A DNA stretch of 64,000 bases from Ascaris suum (GCA_013433145.1 CM024188.1:7353001-7417000); one strand, 5' to 3'; positions 26,315 to 60,062 are shown, counted from the stretch's first letter. Notes: generated by a model from the letters alone, not told the origin. Translations and numbers: made by a program.

Positions 26315-29300
26315 GTAAATGTTGACATTTTTGCTAGTGTTTCCAATTTTTTGCCACTTTCCGGCTCACAGCGCTCAAAAAGCCGCGACAAACTGGATTG
26401 TTCCAAATGCCACTTGTGTTTAAGACGACCTTGTTGTGATTTCATGATGCCAACTCGGCAGCACAGCTTGTGTAAAGCATACTTATGGATTCTCTAACCG
26501 TTGCAGCTAGTTATGGCGTGCAACCAAATGAACATCCGTTGGAAATCGAAATCTCCAGGCAGACTGAAATCCTTATGTCACTTTTTTGCTGAGAGCCAAA
26601 AATAACTTTAACCGAATGCCTTGAAGCAGTAATCATGCAAAACTATTCCACTGTGTTGGGCTTCAGTCAAAACGGAGTTTTAGCGGAATGTCTTCGATCG
26701 ATTGCCTGTCTCCTGTTCAGTTGAAACTGAATGTCTCCCATCAGTACCGCAGGTTTTCCATCTTTCAAAAAGTAGCTACAAATGTGCAAATCATTGACAC
26801 TTGCTTTAGCGCACTTCTGCAATTGTGGTTTTTTCTCAATGCAAGCAACATTATGAATTTCATCTGTTTGTCTGCTTCTTGCACATTTTTTTCTTGTTGT
26901 AATTATTACCTGAAATACGACTGAACTAATCACAAAAGACTCTTTATCATTCTTGTGAGAAGTGTCTTTTAACAGAACTTCGATTGGAAACGGAAATTTT
27001 TGTGATTTACAGAAATTAGACTTCATTTTTTCCGGTTTCTGAAATTCCACTCCAACTGGATGTCATTAATAGGTAGTTGGCGGACATTGGCGAACACTCC
27101 CGGCTTGAACCGAACTCTGTTTTAACAGAATCGGTAGTCATCCGAATAATGCTTTCTAAGCAGACTCACTCCCATCCGAATATTGGTTGGCAGCCAGTGC
27201 ATCATACGGATACCGACAAACGAAATTTCGTTCACTTATCATCATTAATTGAAACAATTCCACTCATTCCTCAAATATTTAGATTAAAGAGACAATATGA
27301 CACAAAAGGTGTGCAGCAAGTTTATAACGACTTCCTCACAATCCTTAGAATTGATAGCCACAGAATTGAGCAATATTATAGGGTTCAGCAGCAATAACTT
27401 CTAGTTTGTATGGAATATTTATTGCTCCAGGAGTGGATAGTTTCTCATTATCCGTTGCATCGTGAACTACCATCCGACAGAATGGTCCAAATCGGCCTCA
27501 TATATAACGATAGCGAAGGAGATTGGCGTTGGGTAGACGGCTCAGCATTTAATGCTTCTTTTCTGTAAGTTTTCGATCATTTGTGTGCATCATGCAGATG
27601 ACATTCTGAATAAGTTTTCTTTTTCATACAACTTTCAAATAGTCGCCATCGCAATTAGTCTCTGCTATAAAAAGCAGTCGTACTACCGGCCTAGCAGTAC
27701 TGAAAAACTTTTGTTTATAGGGCATGAATTTACTGATTGCTTAGCTCAGGAATTAAATAACTGACAACTGAATAATAATAATTTTAATGATATGGTTTGT
27801 TTGTAAAAGCTCATTTGAAAACACTTTTAAAGCTAAAAACATGCGGTAAAGATGAAAGTTGTTAGGACCTCTTGTTTCCATTTTCATACAGCTCTGGTTT
27901 TATTTAATGTCTTTGCCAGGAATATTCGGAAGAGGACTGCAAAGAAATTCCACATGTGCATATGCTTGATTATGTGTGTGGGTGAGCTGCGTGCATGCAT
28001 GTACAGAGGTGTTTTTTTGAATGTCTGCGCGTGTATACGTGTATGAGGACAGTAGCAGGACTGCAGTTCGGGAATCCTGTTTTCTTCTGGAGTTTCGTTT
28101 CAGTTTTCAGAAGACCTCTAATGGTGCGAACCAAAATTTAGACAATTTCACAGTCGTTCGTTTCTGTTTTTTGCTTTGGATGCATCATTTAAGTTTCTTT
28201 TAATATTTTACACACATCTGCCTAGATTACACCAGAATATTCCCTTTTAAGCAATGAAAAAGCGAAACACTTAGTTCAGAAGTTTTTCAAATGGATACAG
28301 ATAACGCAAAAAGCTTGACAAATTAAGAAACAGTAATTTGAGACAACAGACGCTTCAGGAAGAAACTCTTAATGGCGGTCCCGCTCTGATTATTTCAGTC
28401 TTCAGCGTAATCGAGATTCTTCGCTACAGTTTTGGCTTCTTTCCATTTCCCCTTCCGTTCCTCTCTTCACTTCGTTCTAAATCTGTATCGAAGTAGAATT
28501 GCTCCTCGTACAAAAACAGGTATTCATCAATTAGCATCTCTGGGCCATACTCGATAGCTAAAATTGAGAATGATTTTGAGTCGGCTTTAGAAGAGAGTGT
28601 TGAGACTACAATATAAGCATACTGATCTTCGCTATTTGAAGCAAACGAATGCTTTTTCTCTCTTTTTGCCGACGTTTCAATGAGATGAATTGAGGGAATG
28701 GCGTAAGAACGGGGTTGCGAATGTCAACGAAAGCGAAACAGCAGGACGTTGCGCCATGCTGAGGCTCAATGAGCTGCGCGTAGATGGTGTACGCTGCGAG
28801 GTTGCAGCCAGCTTCGACCGGACGAACCGTTTCGTCTGTGAACGCAGCCAAAAGCGTCATCTCAAAGTAGGTATCTAAGTTTGCACTGGCGAGCAGATGT
28901 CACTTCTCTTACCTTTTATCGCACGACTGTTTTCAAAAGACGTCACGTAATGCATGGAGTGAGTCTTTTCAAATCGCATTGGAAAGGTTTAGTAATCAGT
29001 GACGGGTCGCATTCTTAGTACAGTTCAGCAAAGGCTCGTAAATTCGAAGTGTGAAGCACGGTCGGGAAAGGCTCCCATTCCACAATCGGTCTCGGGTGGT
29101 CTAACTCTAACTGAGGCTGTTTTTCATACGCATTCGCGAATTTGCACTCATCAAAATGCGTTATCGCCACTTGATGTCTATGCATATGCACATTGCTTAT
29201 CCCCTCGGTAGGTTCAACTCGGAAACGTATGAAGCCATAGCCAAGAGCTTCGCTGGAATACAGTATACTGAAGACGATCGTCTATACCAACCTTAAAGTT

Positions 29301-32300
29301 GGTTGGCGCATTAGCTTCAAAGAGATTTATATTGCACTGGTCTGTTCACATGAAGAGGTTCTTTTGTGGATTATTTATGAGTAGTTTCTAGCTCTGGACT
29401 GTGCTGATAAGTATCCCTTCTAAAGTCACACAAGGGTAGCTCATTTTCTTCAGTTAGAGTGGAGTATGACAGAGAGGGTACAGTGGCAAGCAATAGCCGT
29501 ATTTCCATATCGGCCCGGAAAAGAGGAAGAAAATGATTTTACGCTTCCAAGGTAGCCCTCTCGATGTCCTTCAGCTACTAAACGCGGCTATCACAACCCA
29601 CTTCACACAACCTACTAGGAAAAACGATTGGCACTAGACTCATGGTGGTTCTCGACAGCCAAGGTGGCTGCTTGCACCTCAGCTCTTGCCTACCAAACAC
29701 GGCTAGCAGCAAGCGTTTGATTTGCCCAACCTGTGCTGGTATCTTTTTGTTCGAAACTTTCCAAGAAGCATCGGACGGTCTTCAGCTGCAAAAGGGGGTT
29801 AATGCTACCTGTTTGGTGGACTTCAACTGCTAGGACACGCTTATCGAAACTCCTATTAATATCAACGACGAATAATGGCCCAACAAGGGGACCATGAGTG
29901 GGTGCATCATTTATTAAAACCAACAATTTGGAGAACCTTGCCGAAATATTTTAGTCGACTTTTTTGCTCGCTCGCTATCCCTTTCTAACGACAAGGTTTA
30001 GAAAACGTAATCTGCAACGTGTGCGCAGTGCATACGAAAATTTCCTGCTCGTTTCATTCTCTAATCTTTATGGGGTGGGAACCCGCTAATCAAAACTTTC
30101 AGGGGGTATCCACAACACGGCAAAAAAATTTCAGCTCGCTCCACTCACAACATTTGCTGGGATGGATGCTGCGGATCCTAACATTTTGAAATTTCCAAGA
30201 ACTTTCGCGGTTTCGAAAAGTTTTCAGAACTCGTCAATCACCCATCATAACCATGTTGTTTCAATGGATCGAAGTTGTCTAAAGAAATTTTTTAAGGGAG
30301 AGGGATATGTGGAGGGGCAATAATCGTATTTGAAAAGAGGTTCTTTTCGTTCATCATTTGCTTCGCTGACGTTTTATGCTCTGATGGGCAAAATATTGAA
30401 GCGCTTCAACAGTATGCTACAAACGATTTCGGCTGCTTTCGTCTACGCTATTTTCTAGTTTGCTACACTCACCGCAGCTTTCAGATTCCAAGCCTCTTCA
30501 TTATTCAGGTAAATTATAAAACTCCTGGATGACATCATTTGCCCTAGTTTCAAATACTTCACCTCGTTTCTCATACCTTAAAAAAACATTTCACCTCATT
30601 TCACTTTACGCTGTTTTAAAAGTTGTCGGCTTGCGCCGCAAACCAGAAACAACGTGATCAGCAGCAAAAAAGTAACCGCACTAAATGATTCACATCTTGA
30701 CGCAAAAACTTTGCTCATCAGTGGGGATTTTCTTAGATGGTAACGCGCAGAAAAGGTTGTGTGGGACGACGCAGTTTGCCTGCAGACGCACGCTGCTGTT
30801 CCAGAGGGAAGCGAGGAGGCAATGCCTGATTATTTCTTACCAAAGTTGCCAGTTTAACCAAGATGCTCGTAGCAGCCGGCGATCTCCGTTTGATGGATGA
30901 AGGTTGCGCTAGTGTTGGCTTGAACAAAAACGCCACCCATTTAAGTGGTTTCCGCGTAGGCTGCTTTCCCAAATAACACTCGTTCTGGGTGCCCAAGTAA
31001 GAGTTGAGCAGCCTATTTGAAAGTGCAAGACGAGTCCTAGAAGCATACGCCGGCATCAAGGAGAGTAAATACAATCCAGGCCATGCAAAAGTGCAAAACT
31101 CGAGCTTTGATGGAAGTTTAAAAAATGCTGGATAGAGCGGTGTATTGATGAGAATTTAGGAATAGCCAGGTCGACGCAGATCAAATGAAGAAATCCTCGT
31201 TCGAAGTTTTTCTACCAACTCTATGCTTTAAAAGATCTATTTCCTAAAGCATATCGTTTACAGCAGTAAATGTTCTGAGAATTTTTTAACGCGAAGACCC
31301 AAGTTTGGAAAGTCGTCGCATGCGAAAAATATTTGCAAGTTTAGATACTCAGCATTATTATGCAATGATAGATTTATCTTGCGCTACTTAAACAACTTTG
31401 ATGAGACGGACAAGCAGTCCTTTTCTCCCGGATGATCCGGATAAGAGGGAGGGAGGGATGGGGTAAAGAGAGGAACGTGCTAGCTTGCACATTCTCCTTT
31501 TTGCCGCCGTACTCTTGGCAAGACAACATACGTGAGCACTAATTTTAAAATATTGTGATTTATATTTATGGTTTACACTATCATTCAAAAGAGTTCTTGA
31601 GATACTTCTAAGCATATACCTTTATGCAACGAAGTGCACTGCCATACGGGTTGTGTCTGCAGCACAGTGCGGGAAAATCTGTACGTTATATTCATTTTAC
31701 TGCCAAGTGAGAGACAACTACTCATCCCTCATCTCACTCATCCCCTCCCTCCCACCTCGCCCCGAATAATAAGACACCAGCAACAATAACAAAAGTCCTA
31801 CACCAAACGTCTGTCGGTAGACTGCGTTTTTTAAAAACACACTAATTGTTTTCTTCTTCATCGGCGGCTTTCATCTCGTCCAGACATAAAAGCGATCGAA
31901 GATCGATTCGAAGAGGCTTTAAGCTTTAAACCAACCACTGTACGGTGCTACCTAGCTGATGGCAAAACGATACGAAGACAATTAAGAGAAGAACCAACGC
32001 AGACACTGATCTTTAAACCCCTCAAAGAACAATGGGTGTTTATTTCAGTTTAAATGAACTTTACAAGCCAAATTTTCAGAAGTTTTCTTTGCCATCATAT
32101 TACCGAAGGGATAGCACTTACCTCAAGTGCATTAATATCAAGCATGTCACTTCTGCACAATAAATAGAAAAACTGAAAGCGCTTTCATTTTCATTTGGGA
32201 ACAGGACTGCGTCCATACATAACGTGAGCTCCTTTCGTTAGTATTTACACTGAGGTTAGCTAGCATACATCAGCACGAGAGTGTTAATAAAGACGATAAA

Positions 32301-34889
32301 AAGTCTTTCTTGCAGCACTTGCAGAGCAGCTTCCCTATTTGGCGAGAATTTGAACAAATCGTTCGATTGCTTCGCTTCGCTAACGCTGTTCCACATGAAA
32401 TAACAACCATACCTGCGATGCCGGTAAGTAATCGTATACACTAGCCATAGGAAGTACGGATGCAGTTACATACAGAAAAAACTACTTCGTAGGTTTTTCT
32501 GCTAAAGATGAAATTGGAGACATTTGATACAATTTTGCTACTAGTAATATTTGACCGAATCAAAAGTAAATTTGGCTATCGTTGGAATCACTGCGCATTA
32601 CAATCTTCTGGCAAACGAACTCCATAATTATGGCTTAAGGTAGGTGTGAAAGTTCTTTCAACATTCAAGACAAAGAATACTAGGAACACAATCCATTCAG
32701 AACAAAAGTAGACCCTTTTCTGAAAATCATGCTATTTAACGTTGTGCGTCATGGTAAAAGAGGCAATGCGTTATATGGTAAACACAGCGAAGAATTCAAA
32801 AAAATATAAGCTGTACAAAGTGCCGAAAAAAGAAGCCAATAGCCAGGTTGACATTTTAATGATTACCTTCAGGAGGCTTAGTGCAGGTTGTTCACTTAAG
32901 TTCCTATAAGGGTACGTTGTGTTTCACGTTAATGTGTTAGTGTTAAAGAATAAACCCAAAAAATAGTTGAAAAAATATCAATTTACGAGGGCAAGTCAAG
33001 CAATATGCGAAAGAAAAATTTCCAAGTGGCCAAAAAATTGATCTTGTGACTTCGGTTCAGTGAAACATAATGCTTATGCTGTTCGCAACAGCTAGGTGGA
33101 ATAATTTCAGGGCTTGAATAAAACTGGCGAGGAGGCAAACGCAACGGTGGCCGACAGAAACGGCGACGGCAACGAAACTGAAAGGAACATTTCTTCAGCC
33201 CGAAAGGAAACTGCATTCTTAACATCAGTGAGCAACAATGTGGAGGAAGATGATTGCCTATTGTGTGCCAACTCAACTAATTTGTCTTTAACAGGCCTAT
33301 CAAAAGCTGTTAATGGTAGCGAAAGTAACAGTGGAACGGAAATGGAGTTGACGCAAGCTCATCAAAACGAGCAGGCTGAGAATCCAAAGTGGATGATTGA
33401 TAGCCTTCATGAAGAAGAAAAGAAAACAAATGAGGAAGGCGAAAAGACAGTATACAAATACAAACACGTTATCATAATGGAATACAACGGAACCCTCACC
33501 AGTGACGAAAACAACCAAGCGCAGAAACAGAAACATCTCGAACAAGAAAATAAAACGCTAAAAAATGATTTACATAAGAACAGAAACAGTATCCATTCGG
33601 TTTCAGGAGAGAAAACAGATGAAGCTTTCGACTCATATGAGAGGCCGTTCGCAAAAGCATCCGAACAAATCATTAAAACCATTGAAGATGAAATCGTAGA
33701 GAACGGAAAAACGGCTGCTGCAATCTCCGATATGAACAAAGGGGGTTTCGAAGAAAAGGAGGCTGAGCAGCGAAACAATGGTGACACCGTGGACGAGGGT
33801 TTCGCTGAGGACCTTAATATAGCAAGACGTTTTGAAGAAGATTTCATCGATGGGAGCAAAGTAGAAGCATCCGATAAGATGAGCCATCAGTTCTGTGAAG
33901 ATGAGCTAGAAGAACCGACTCCGCGCTCAAGAGGTGAGAAAATAAGCGAATTTTTCGTCGCTCTAAGCGAATTTCTGAAGCGCGTAGGGCATAAGGAACT
34001 GCGCGAATTGCTCGACAACAATTCTACTGGTGTTACGTTAACTGAACGACTCAAAGAGGCAGTTGCAATGAAGAATGACAAGGAATTCCACAAACTGAAA
34101 GATGCCTTTGCAAAAAAGAAGAAGAACGAGGACGGTCTTTTGAAGCAGCCAGCAGTTACAGAGCAACAACGATATCACCACAGACTTCCGCCTACCAATA
34201 ATTCAGCTGCCAGTGAAGTCGAGAGTATAGCGGTTAACATTCTTAATTCGGTCGACAAACTGTTGCAACTGCAAATGCAGTTTCCAGACGAGAACGTGAC
34301 CAACGGTCATCACCAACAAGGTGCACATTTAGAGCAAAATTTAACACCTACAACTGAGATGTCAGAAAGCAGCGGATTAAACAACATTAGCTCTCATGAA
34401 ATTGGATTTGACAATGACAGTGCATCTGTGAAGAACGACAAGTCAAAAATGCACTTTTCCGGCGAGGTTGATGGGCTCGACAACAAGGACGAAAATTTAT
34501 CGAACAACTTAACCAAGGACGCACGAAAGCAGTCAAATGACTTAGTAGAGCTAACTGACGACATCCTCGAATTGAATGCAACATTGCTGCTTTTCGGCAA
34601 CTCATCGGAGCAAGCTGAATCTCAACGTTCAGTTGCTCCAGATGATAGCACACATGGATACGCAGAAGCGAAACTACAGGATAGCAGTATTTCTTCAATA
34701 AAACTGAGCAGGCTTTCCAATTCGTTCCAAATACCATCCGGTATAACGTGGAATGGCGTTGACGATCATAAGTACCGCTTAGACAGCGAAAACTCCGTGG
34801 ATGATTCGCTGACGCCTGGTATGGAAATCATCAAGCAAAACTTGAGCGACCGAATAAAAAAATTGTTCACTGAAAGGAGCCTCTCTTGA
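26150..34889 (+). CDS. Secreted-type C-type lectin-domain protein with sequon-rich acidic tail (partial model)
   Basis: Three exons (26150-26314, 27431-27564, 28695-28866) join in phase to a complete short-form C-type lectin fold: SWLSAREHC (C1), IGLIYNDSEGDWRWVDGS, EWRKNGVANVNES, GRCAML (C2), VRCEV (C3), FVCER (C4). The canonical calcium/sugar motifs EPN or QPD and WND are not present (VAN and no WND), so sugar binding is doubtful. The third exon ends in phase 0, and the large exon 33111-34889 starts in phase 0 after a strong TTTCAG, so a single protein with a 592-residue glycosylated tail is plausible. The start codon and signal peptide are not located. Seen: domain, exons and phases. Inferred: linkage to the tail exon and extracellular location. 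Additional exons in the 4.2-kb last intron are possible. Confidence 0.65.
27077..27397 (+). other. Unassigned reading frame in lectin-gene intron
   Basis: A 106-codon frame without ATG ends just before the second lectin exon. It reads among others PNIGWQPVHHTDTDKRN and LKRQYDTKGVQQVYNDFLTI. It has no recognised domain. Frames this long occur by chance at this GC content, but the composition is protein-like; it might be an old element remnant. Confidence 0.15.
27431..27564 (+). CDS. C-type lectin domain, middle exon
   Basis: The acceptor is ATTGCTCCAG and the donor TTTCT|GTAAGT, exit phase 2. It reads EWIVSHYPLHRELPSDRMVQ and IGLIYNDSEGDWRWVDGSAF, with the IGL and W.WVDGS signature of the family, then NASF. 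NAS is a potential glycosylation site. Confidence 0.88.
28695..28866 (+). CDS. C-type lectin domain, C-terminal exon
   Basis: The exon completes a split Leu codon, then reads EWRKNGVANVNESETAGRCA, then MLRLNELRVDGVRCEVAASF and DRTNRFVCERSQKRHLK. It supplies C2, C3 and C4 of the domain. The acceptor (GAATTGAG) is weak, but phase and fold continuity support it. The donor is AAA|GTAGGT in phase 0. Confidence 0.82.
28867..33110 (+). other. Lectin-gene intron, 4.2 kb, content unclear
   Basis: No firm exon. The best unexplained segment is the open frame at 31835-32053. GC-richer patches at 29640-29840 and 30740-31070 have protein-like frames on both strands but no recognised domain and may be decayed repeats. 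Confidence 0.4.
31835..32053 (+). other. Exon-like open frame lacking ATG
   Basis: 73 codons, including DIKAIEDRFEEALSFKPTTV, RCYLADGKTIRRQLREEPTQ and TLIFKPLKEQWVFISV to stop. A TCGTCCAG acceptor-like site lies at about 31882 and a weak phase-0 donor (TCA|GTTTAA) precedes the stop; a phase-0 exit would fit the big exon at 33111, but the entry phase does not fit the lectin exon at 28695-28866. It could be an additional exon of this gene with one more missing between. No family recognised. Confidence 0.2.
33111..34889 (+). CDS. Large exon encoding acidic, heavily N-glycosylatable protein
   Basis: 592 codons uninterrupted, then TGA at 34887-34889; far beyond chance at this base composition. 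It opens after acceptor ATAATTTCAG in phase 0, and the first in-frame ATG is well inside, so it is not a first exon. The protein is rich in Asn, Glu, Lys and Ser and has about 20 N-X-S/T sequons (for example LNKTG, EANATV, ANSTNLS, NGSES, EYNGTL, LDNNST, ENVTNG, LNATLL). It has only three cysteines and no membrane segment. A more structured patch near the middle reads EKISEFFVALSEFLKRVG and KELRELLDNNSTGVTLTERL. No known domain recognised. Most likely a secreted mucin- or proteoglycan-like tail. That it belongs to the lectin-domain protein upstream is inferred from phase only. Confidence 0.8.
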   Translation, partial: GLNKTGEEANATVADRNGDGNETERNISSARKETAFLTSVSNNVEEDDCLLCANSTNLSLTGLSKAVNGSESNSGTEMELTQAHQNEQAENPKWMIDSLHEEEKKTNEEGEKTVYKYKHVIIMEYNGTLTSDENNQAQKQKHLEQENKTLKNDLHKNRNSIHSVSGEKTDEAFDSYERPFAKASEQIIKTIEDEIVENGKTAAAISDMNKGGFEEKEAEQRNNGDTVDEGFAEDLNIARRFEEDFIDGSKVEASDKMSHQFCEDELEEPTPRSRGEKISEFFVALSEFLKRVGHKELRELLDNNSTGVTLTERLKEAVAMKNDKEFHKLKDAFAKKKKNEDGLLKQPAVTEQQRYHHRLPPTNNSAASEVESIAVNILNSVDKLLQLQMQFPDENVTNGHHQQGAHLEQNLTPTTEMSESSGLNNISSHEIGFDNDSASVKNDKSKMHFSGEVDGLDNKDENLSNNLTKDARKQSNDLVELTDDILELNATLLLFGNSSEQAESQRSVAPDDSTHGYAEAKLQDSSISSIKLSRLSNSFQIPSGITWNGVDDHKYRLDSENSVDDSLTPGMEIIKQNLSDRIKKLFTERSLS

Positions 34890-37800
34890 GCCATATCTAA
34901 TGATTCCCATGTAGAACGTTTTTGAAACTCATTTTGTGGCCATACCGGTTCATCGATTTTGTTGAGGTTTTCGACGCAACTCGTGACATCCTCAATATCG
35001 AGCCATCAACCATCAAACAGTTGAAATTGAGCAAGGTCGGATTATAGTTTCGTTTACTATTTATAAAGCTTTGTTGTAATGAAGAACAATGCAGATTAGC
35101 TTTACATGCCACATATTTTGACAGAATATATCCATATCACAGGTGATCAAGTGTTATGGAGTAAATATTTGAAAAGTTCGAAACTTCAACCGCATGCTCA
35201 TTATCTTTGGTTGCCCTCTTGGCCTAACAGCGCCTCATATTTGTGCACGCATCGGAGCTTATCCAACCAACAGAAATCACAAATGACCAAAGAAACCGCA
35301 ACTTTTCCGCGTCCTGAATTCAGCAGCGTTAGCTTCGGAAGGTTGGTTCTCCTGAAGTGCCTCAAAAACGGCATATTGTTAGCGCGAAATCTGAAGCAGT
35401 AAAATGTGTTGAATAAGATAAAGGCGGAAATCTTCCGCTCTTCGAGCCTCTATTCATAAAGATATTCTCCGTAATTTGCAGCCATGACTGTCGCCTAAGA
35501 ATAGAAAAATCAACATAAACCTCCGCCGTCATGTACCTTACGATTCTCAACTATACGCCAATGACAACGCTCATATGATAGTTTGTGTATGAGAAACAGC
35601 GTATCATCAGCACTACGAAACTTTCAAAAGCTCAGGTAGTTCATTGTGGTCCCAATTCGATCCTGCTTCATTTGCCAATCGCTGTGAAATCTGCTCGGAC
35701 CCGCACCGTCGCTTCCGTAATTTTCACGCTAATCAAACTTCTAAAACTTCTAAACTTCTAAAATTCACGGTAACCACCACAATGTATCGTATTTAGCTAT
35801 CGCCCAAGCGTAAAATTAAGCGAAAGAAAAAAACTGATGTGCGTGAAGCATCACCAAGCGTTCCATCGGAGGTTGACATTATCGTACATTTAATCAAATA
35901 ATCATCTGCCAAGCTCATTGCGATGAATTTATTCCATTTGAAAAGTACGTTTAGCGATGTGTTGATAATACGCAATAATGTTTAGCTTAGAAGTGCGTCA
36001 TTAAGCAGCTTTCATGCTGCAATGCTTACTAGTAATTAACGTTAGCGTTTGTTGCGTTGGCATCTCTATGAGTGAATGTGGCACACTTCTTAAACATTAG
36101 TGCGTTGGATTTATCTCTATGAAATTATAAATCAAACAAGAAATTTTTTTTCACATCAGTCTCAATAAGTGTTCATTCGGTTTGAGGATGCTTATAAAAT
36201 GCAACAATTTTGGAGATAATTCGAAAAGCAACGAGGCGGAAATTTGTAACGCATTAACAACAAAAAAAGAAAGCTTGAAATGTCCACCTTTCTTCACTGA
36301 TGATTGCCATATGCATATGAATCGTTTGTTAGAAACAATTAGTCAAAAAAAGAGAGAAAAAAAACAAACACTGAATAGAAATTATATTTAAGACGGCGTC
36401 TTTAAGAACAATACCGAAACATGAGAAGAAAAATTCCGCGTGACTGATACAGTACAATAGAGCGTGAAAACTGAGTCAATAAAAAGAGCGTTCTCTCCCT
36501 TAATCTCTCATTTATAGCCTGAAATGACACAGAACTCTGAAAATAGCGCATAGCAAAAATATTATTTAAAGAAACAGAGAAACGAAAGCATTTCGGAGAC
36601 AAAAAAGTATAATGTAGTCTGAAAATTGGATGTATTATTCGGTACAACACAAGTGTGCAATGCATCGACAATCAAAGCATAGCACAATAGAAAAAATCGC
36701 GAAGCCAAGGAACGCCCAGCGCAAGCGACGCTCGAAATGAGCAGCACTACGCCATACAAACTATCGACAAGCAACGCAAATCAACAAAACATGAATAAAA
36801 AAATCCTTCTGAAGGCGAGCGACGAGTCTCGCAACCTACGCGACTCACCTTGTCAGGTGCCGCAAAATTTTTTAGCGGCACACTATCATGTGCGTAGCTT
36901 ACGCTCCTTTATAATTGCTGTTGCTACCACAAGCCCCCGATTCTTTCGCAGCTATCTGCTTTTGGCTTAGCTGTGCAGTAATCTTTTTTACCACTAGCAC
37001 ACGTTTCTCCCACACCTCTTTAATTACCCATTAGGCGCATCCATTCGTTACCACATCTACGAAAACCAGGAGGCGTTAAGTCGTGTCCAGTAATACTTAC
37101 ACAAAAAGCGATTCCTCCCGCTCGTTGGTGAATTCGTTGCCGTCAACAACATTAAATGCTTGCCATACAAACCATATCGTCACCAGATGGACGACAACCT
37201 TCAATGGAAAACGGGGTAATACACCGGGCAGGACATGAAAAGATTCGATTCCCACAAGCTCCTTAAACGGATATCAGCAAAGGAACGCTTACGAATTGGA
37301 ACACCAAACGAAAATACTGGCACAAGCGAAATCACGCACGCTATTGGCTATCCCGCAAGCGAAGTTTATGAACTCCGCTCGACACTACAAACAGTTCTCT
37401 GATTCTCTCCATATCCATAACACTGCATGGAAAGCTTCAGTCGCTCCGACGCCTTCAAAAATGATGCCGTCATTCCCTCCAACACAACAAATTTGGGCAG
37501 CATTACAAAAGAGAGAAACAAGGAAATAATTAACGACCTATTGCTGCTACGAGCTGAACGACCATACGAGCTCGGCTGACGCACTTAGCAATCAAACAAC
37601 TGAAAACAACACATACAGAGGCAAGTCGGCAACTTGAAGTGTTTAGGGGACAAACGCTAGAGAAATATCACAAGAAACGTGCTGCCTGTCGGCTGGCAAC
37701 AGGAGCTGCTAAACGATCAATCTGCTGGCTTTTCCACCAACCACCACTTCGTCTGTAAGCGTGCGTACCGCACACCGCCAATAAAATAGGCCTAAATGGT

Positions 37801-38703
37801 CGACTCGGAGGCAGACACGTGAAAAGGCTAAAGCGGCGCCCATAGTAAGTCAGCGAATCTTAAATTATCGTGCAGAATATAAGGACCACGTTCTCCGATG
37901 TATGGCATTAGAAGCACCTCACGACGAGGTGATGGAACATCGCAATACGCTTCAAACTTTTAATTCTAAAATAAGCAAAACGAAATGTCAGAGCATCCTC
38001 CAGGGCGAATCAATGACCACACGTCGCCATGAGATATTTCATTTTTAAAAGGTACACTGCACAGCGCCACGCACAATTACTGCCAGAGAATAAGCGCGTA
38101 TTTTTGTGACAAATAGGATCCTCCCCCTCTTCCACTGTCTGAACGCAAGCGACTTTAACAGTTGAAAACCAAATACATTTAAGGGTTACTCGACGTCACA
38201 TGTAGGCGCCCAATCGCTTTCCCAAACGAAATGACGTTGGGAACCAAAGAGAGCAGCGACCAAATCAGCAGCAACAGTAGTAGCATGACAGCAGGAAGGC
38301 AGCAAAGTGGCGGCTCCACGCAATGATTAACTGCACAACGCTTTTCAGAGAGCTAGTTGCATAACAAAGCGAAAGAAAGCGAAGAGCAGAGAAATGAATG
38401 CTCGCGAAAATAGCGGAGACACGATTCGTGGTAGCACTAACAATCCACATTCACAAGGAGTCAACAAAAAGCGAACGTTGGCAAAACAGTGAACAAGTAT
38501 TGTGAGAACGGTTCAAAACGAGTGCGCGTACTTGTCGCCACGTTGAGCTTCGCCGAGCGTTCGCCTCAGCCTGGCACACGAAACGAACCTTCCACGTAGA
38601 GACGTATGTCGTTTACGAATATCGCTGGCACCCTCACGTGAACACAAGCATTACAAGTGTACAACGTGGCGTAGTGAGTGCTGCAGCAGAAGCAGAAGCG
38701 CTT
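34890..38703. other. Interval between convergent genes
   Basis: This lies between the stop of the sequon-rich exon (plus) and the stop of calcineurin (minus), so it should contain both 3' UTRs; no clear polyadenylation signal was found by eye. Reading frames near 37080-38050 on both strands look partly protein-like (see separate entry). Confidence 0.5.
37785..38048 (+). other. Protein-like open frame without start, possible decayed element
   Basis: About 87 codons including QTREKAKAAPIVSQRILNYR, AEYKDHVLRCMALEAPHDEV and MEHRNTLQTFNSKISKTKCQ to a TAA. Upstream, 37090-37570 has open patches on both strands. No known protein recognised; a relic of a transposon or pseudogene is possible, as is chance. 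Confidence 0.15.

Positions 38704-60062
<21,359 letters not shown>

Noticed and set aside
26667..27050. 127-codon minus-strand frame inside the lectin-gene intron
   Set aside because: No recognised similarity and within the chance length range.
33300..34737. Several minus-strand frames of 68-150 codons
   Set aside because: All lie opposite the 592-codon exon and are its antisense shadows.
37023..37034. AATTACCCA as part of a nematode spliced-leader RNA
   Set aside because: Only a few bases match the 22-nt leader and no Sm site or stem-loops follow.
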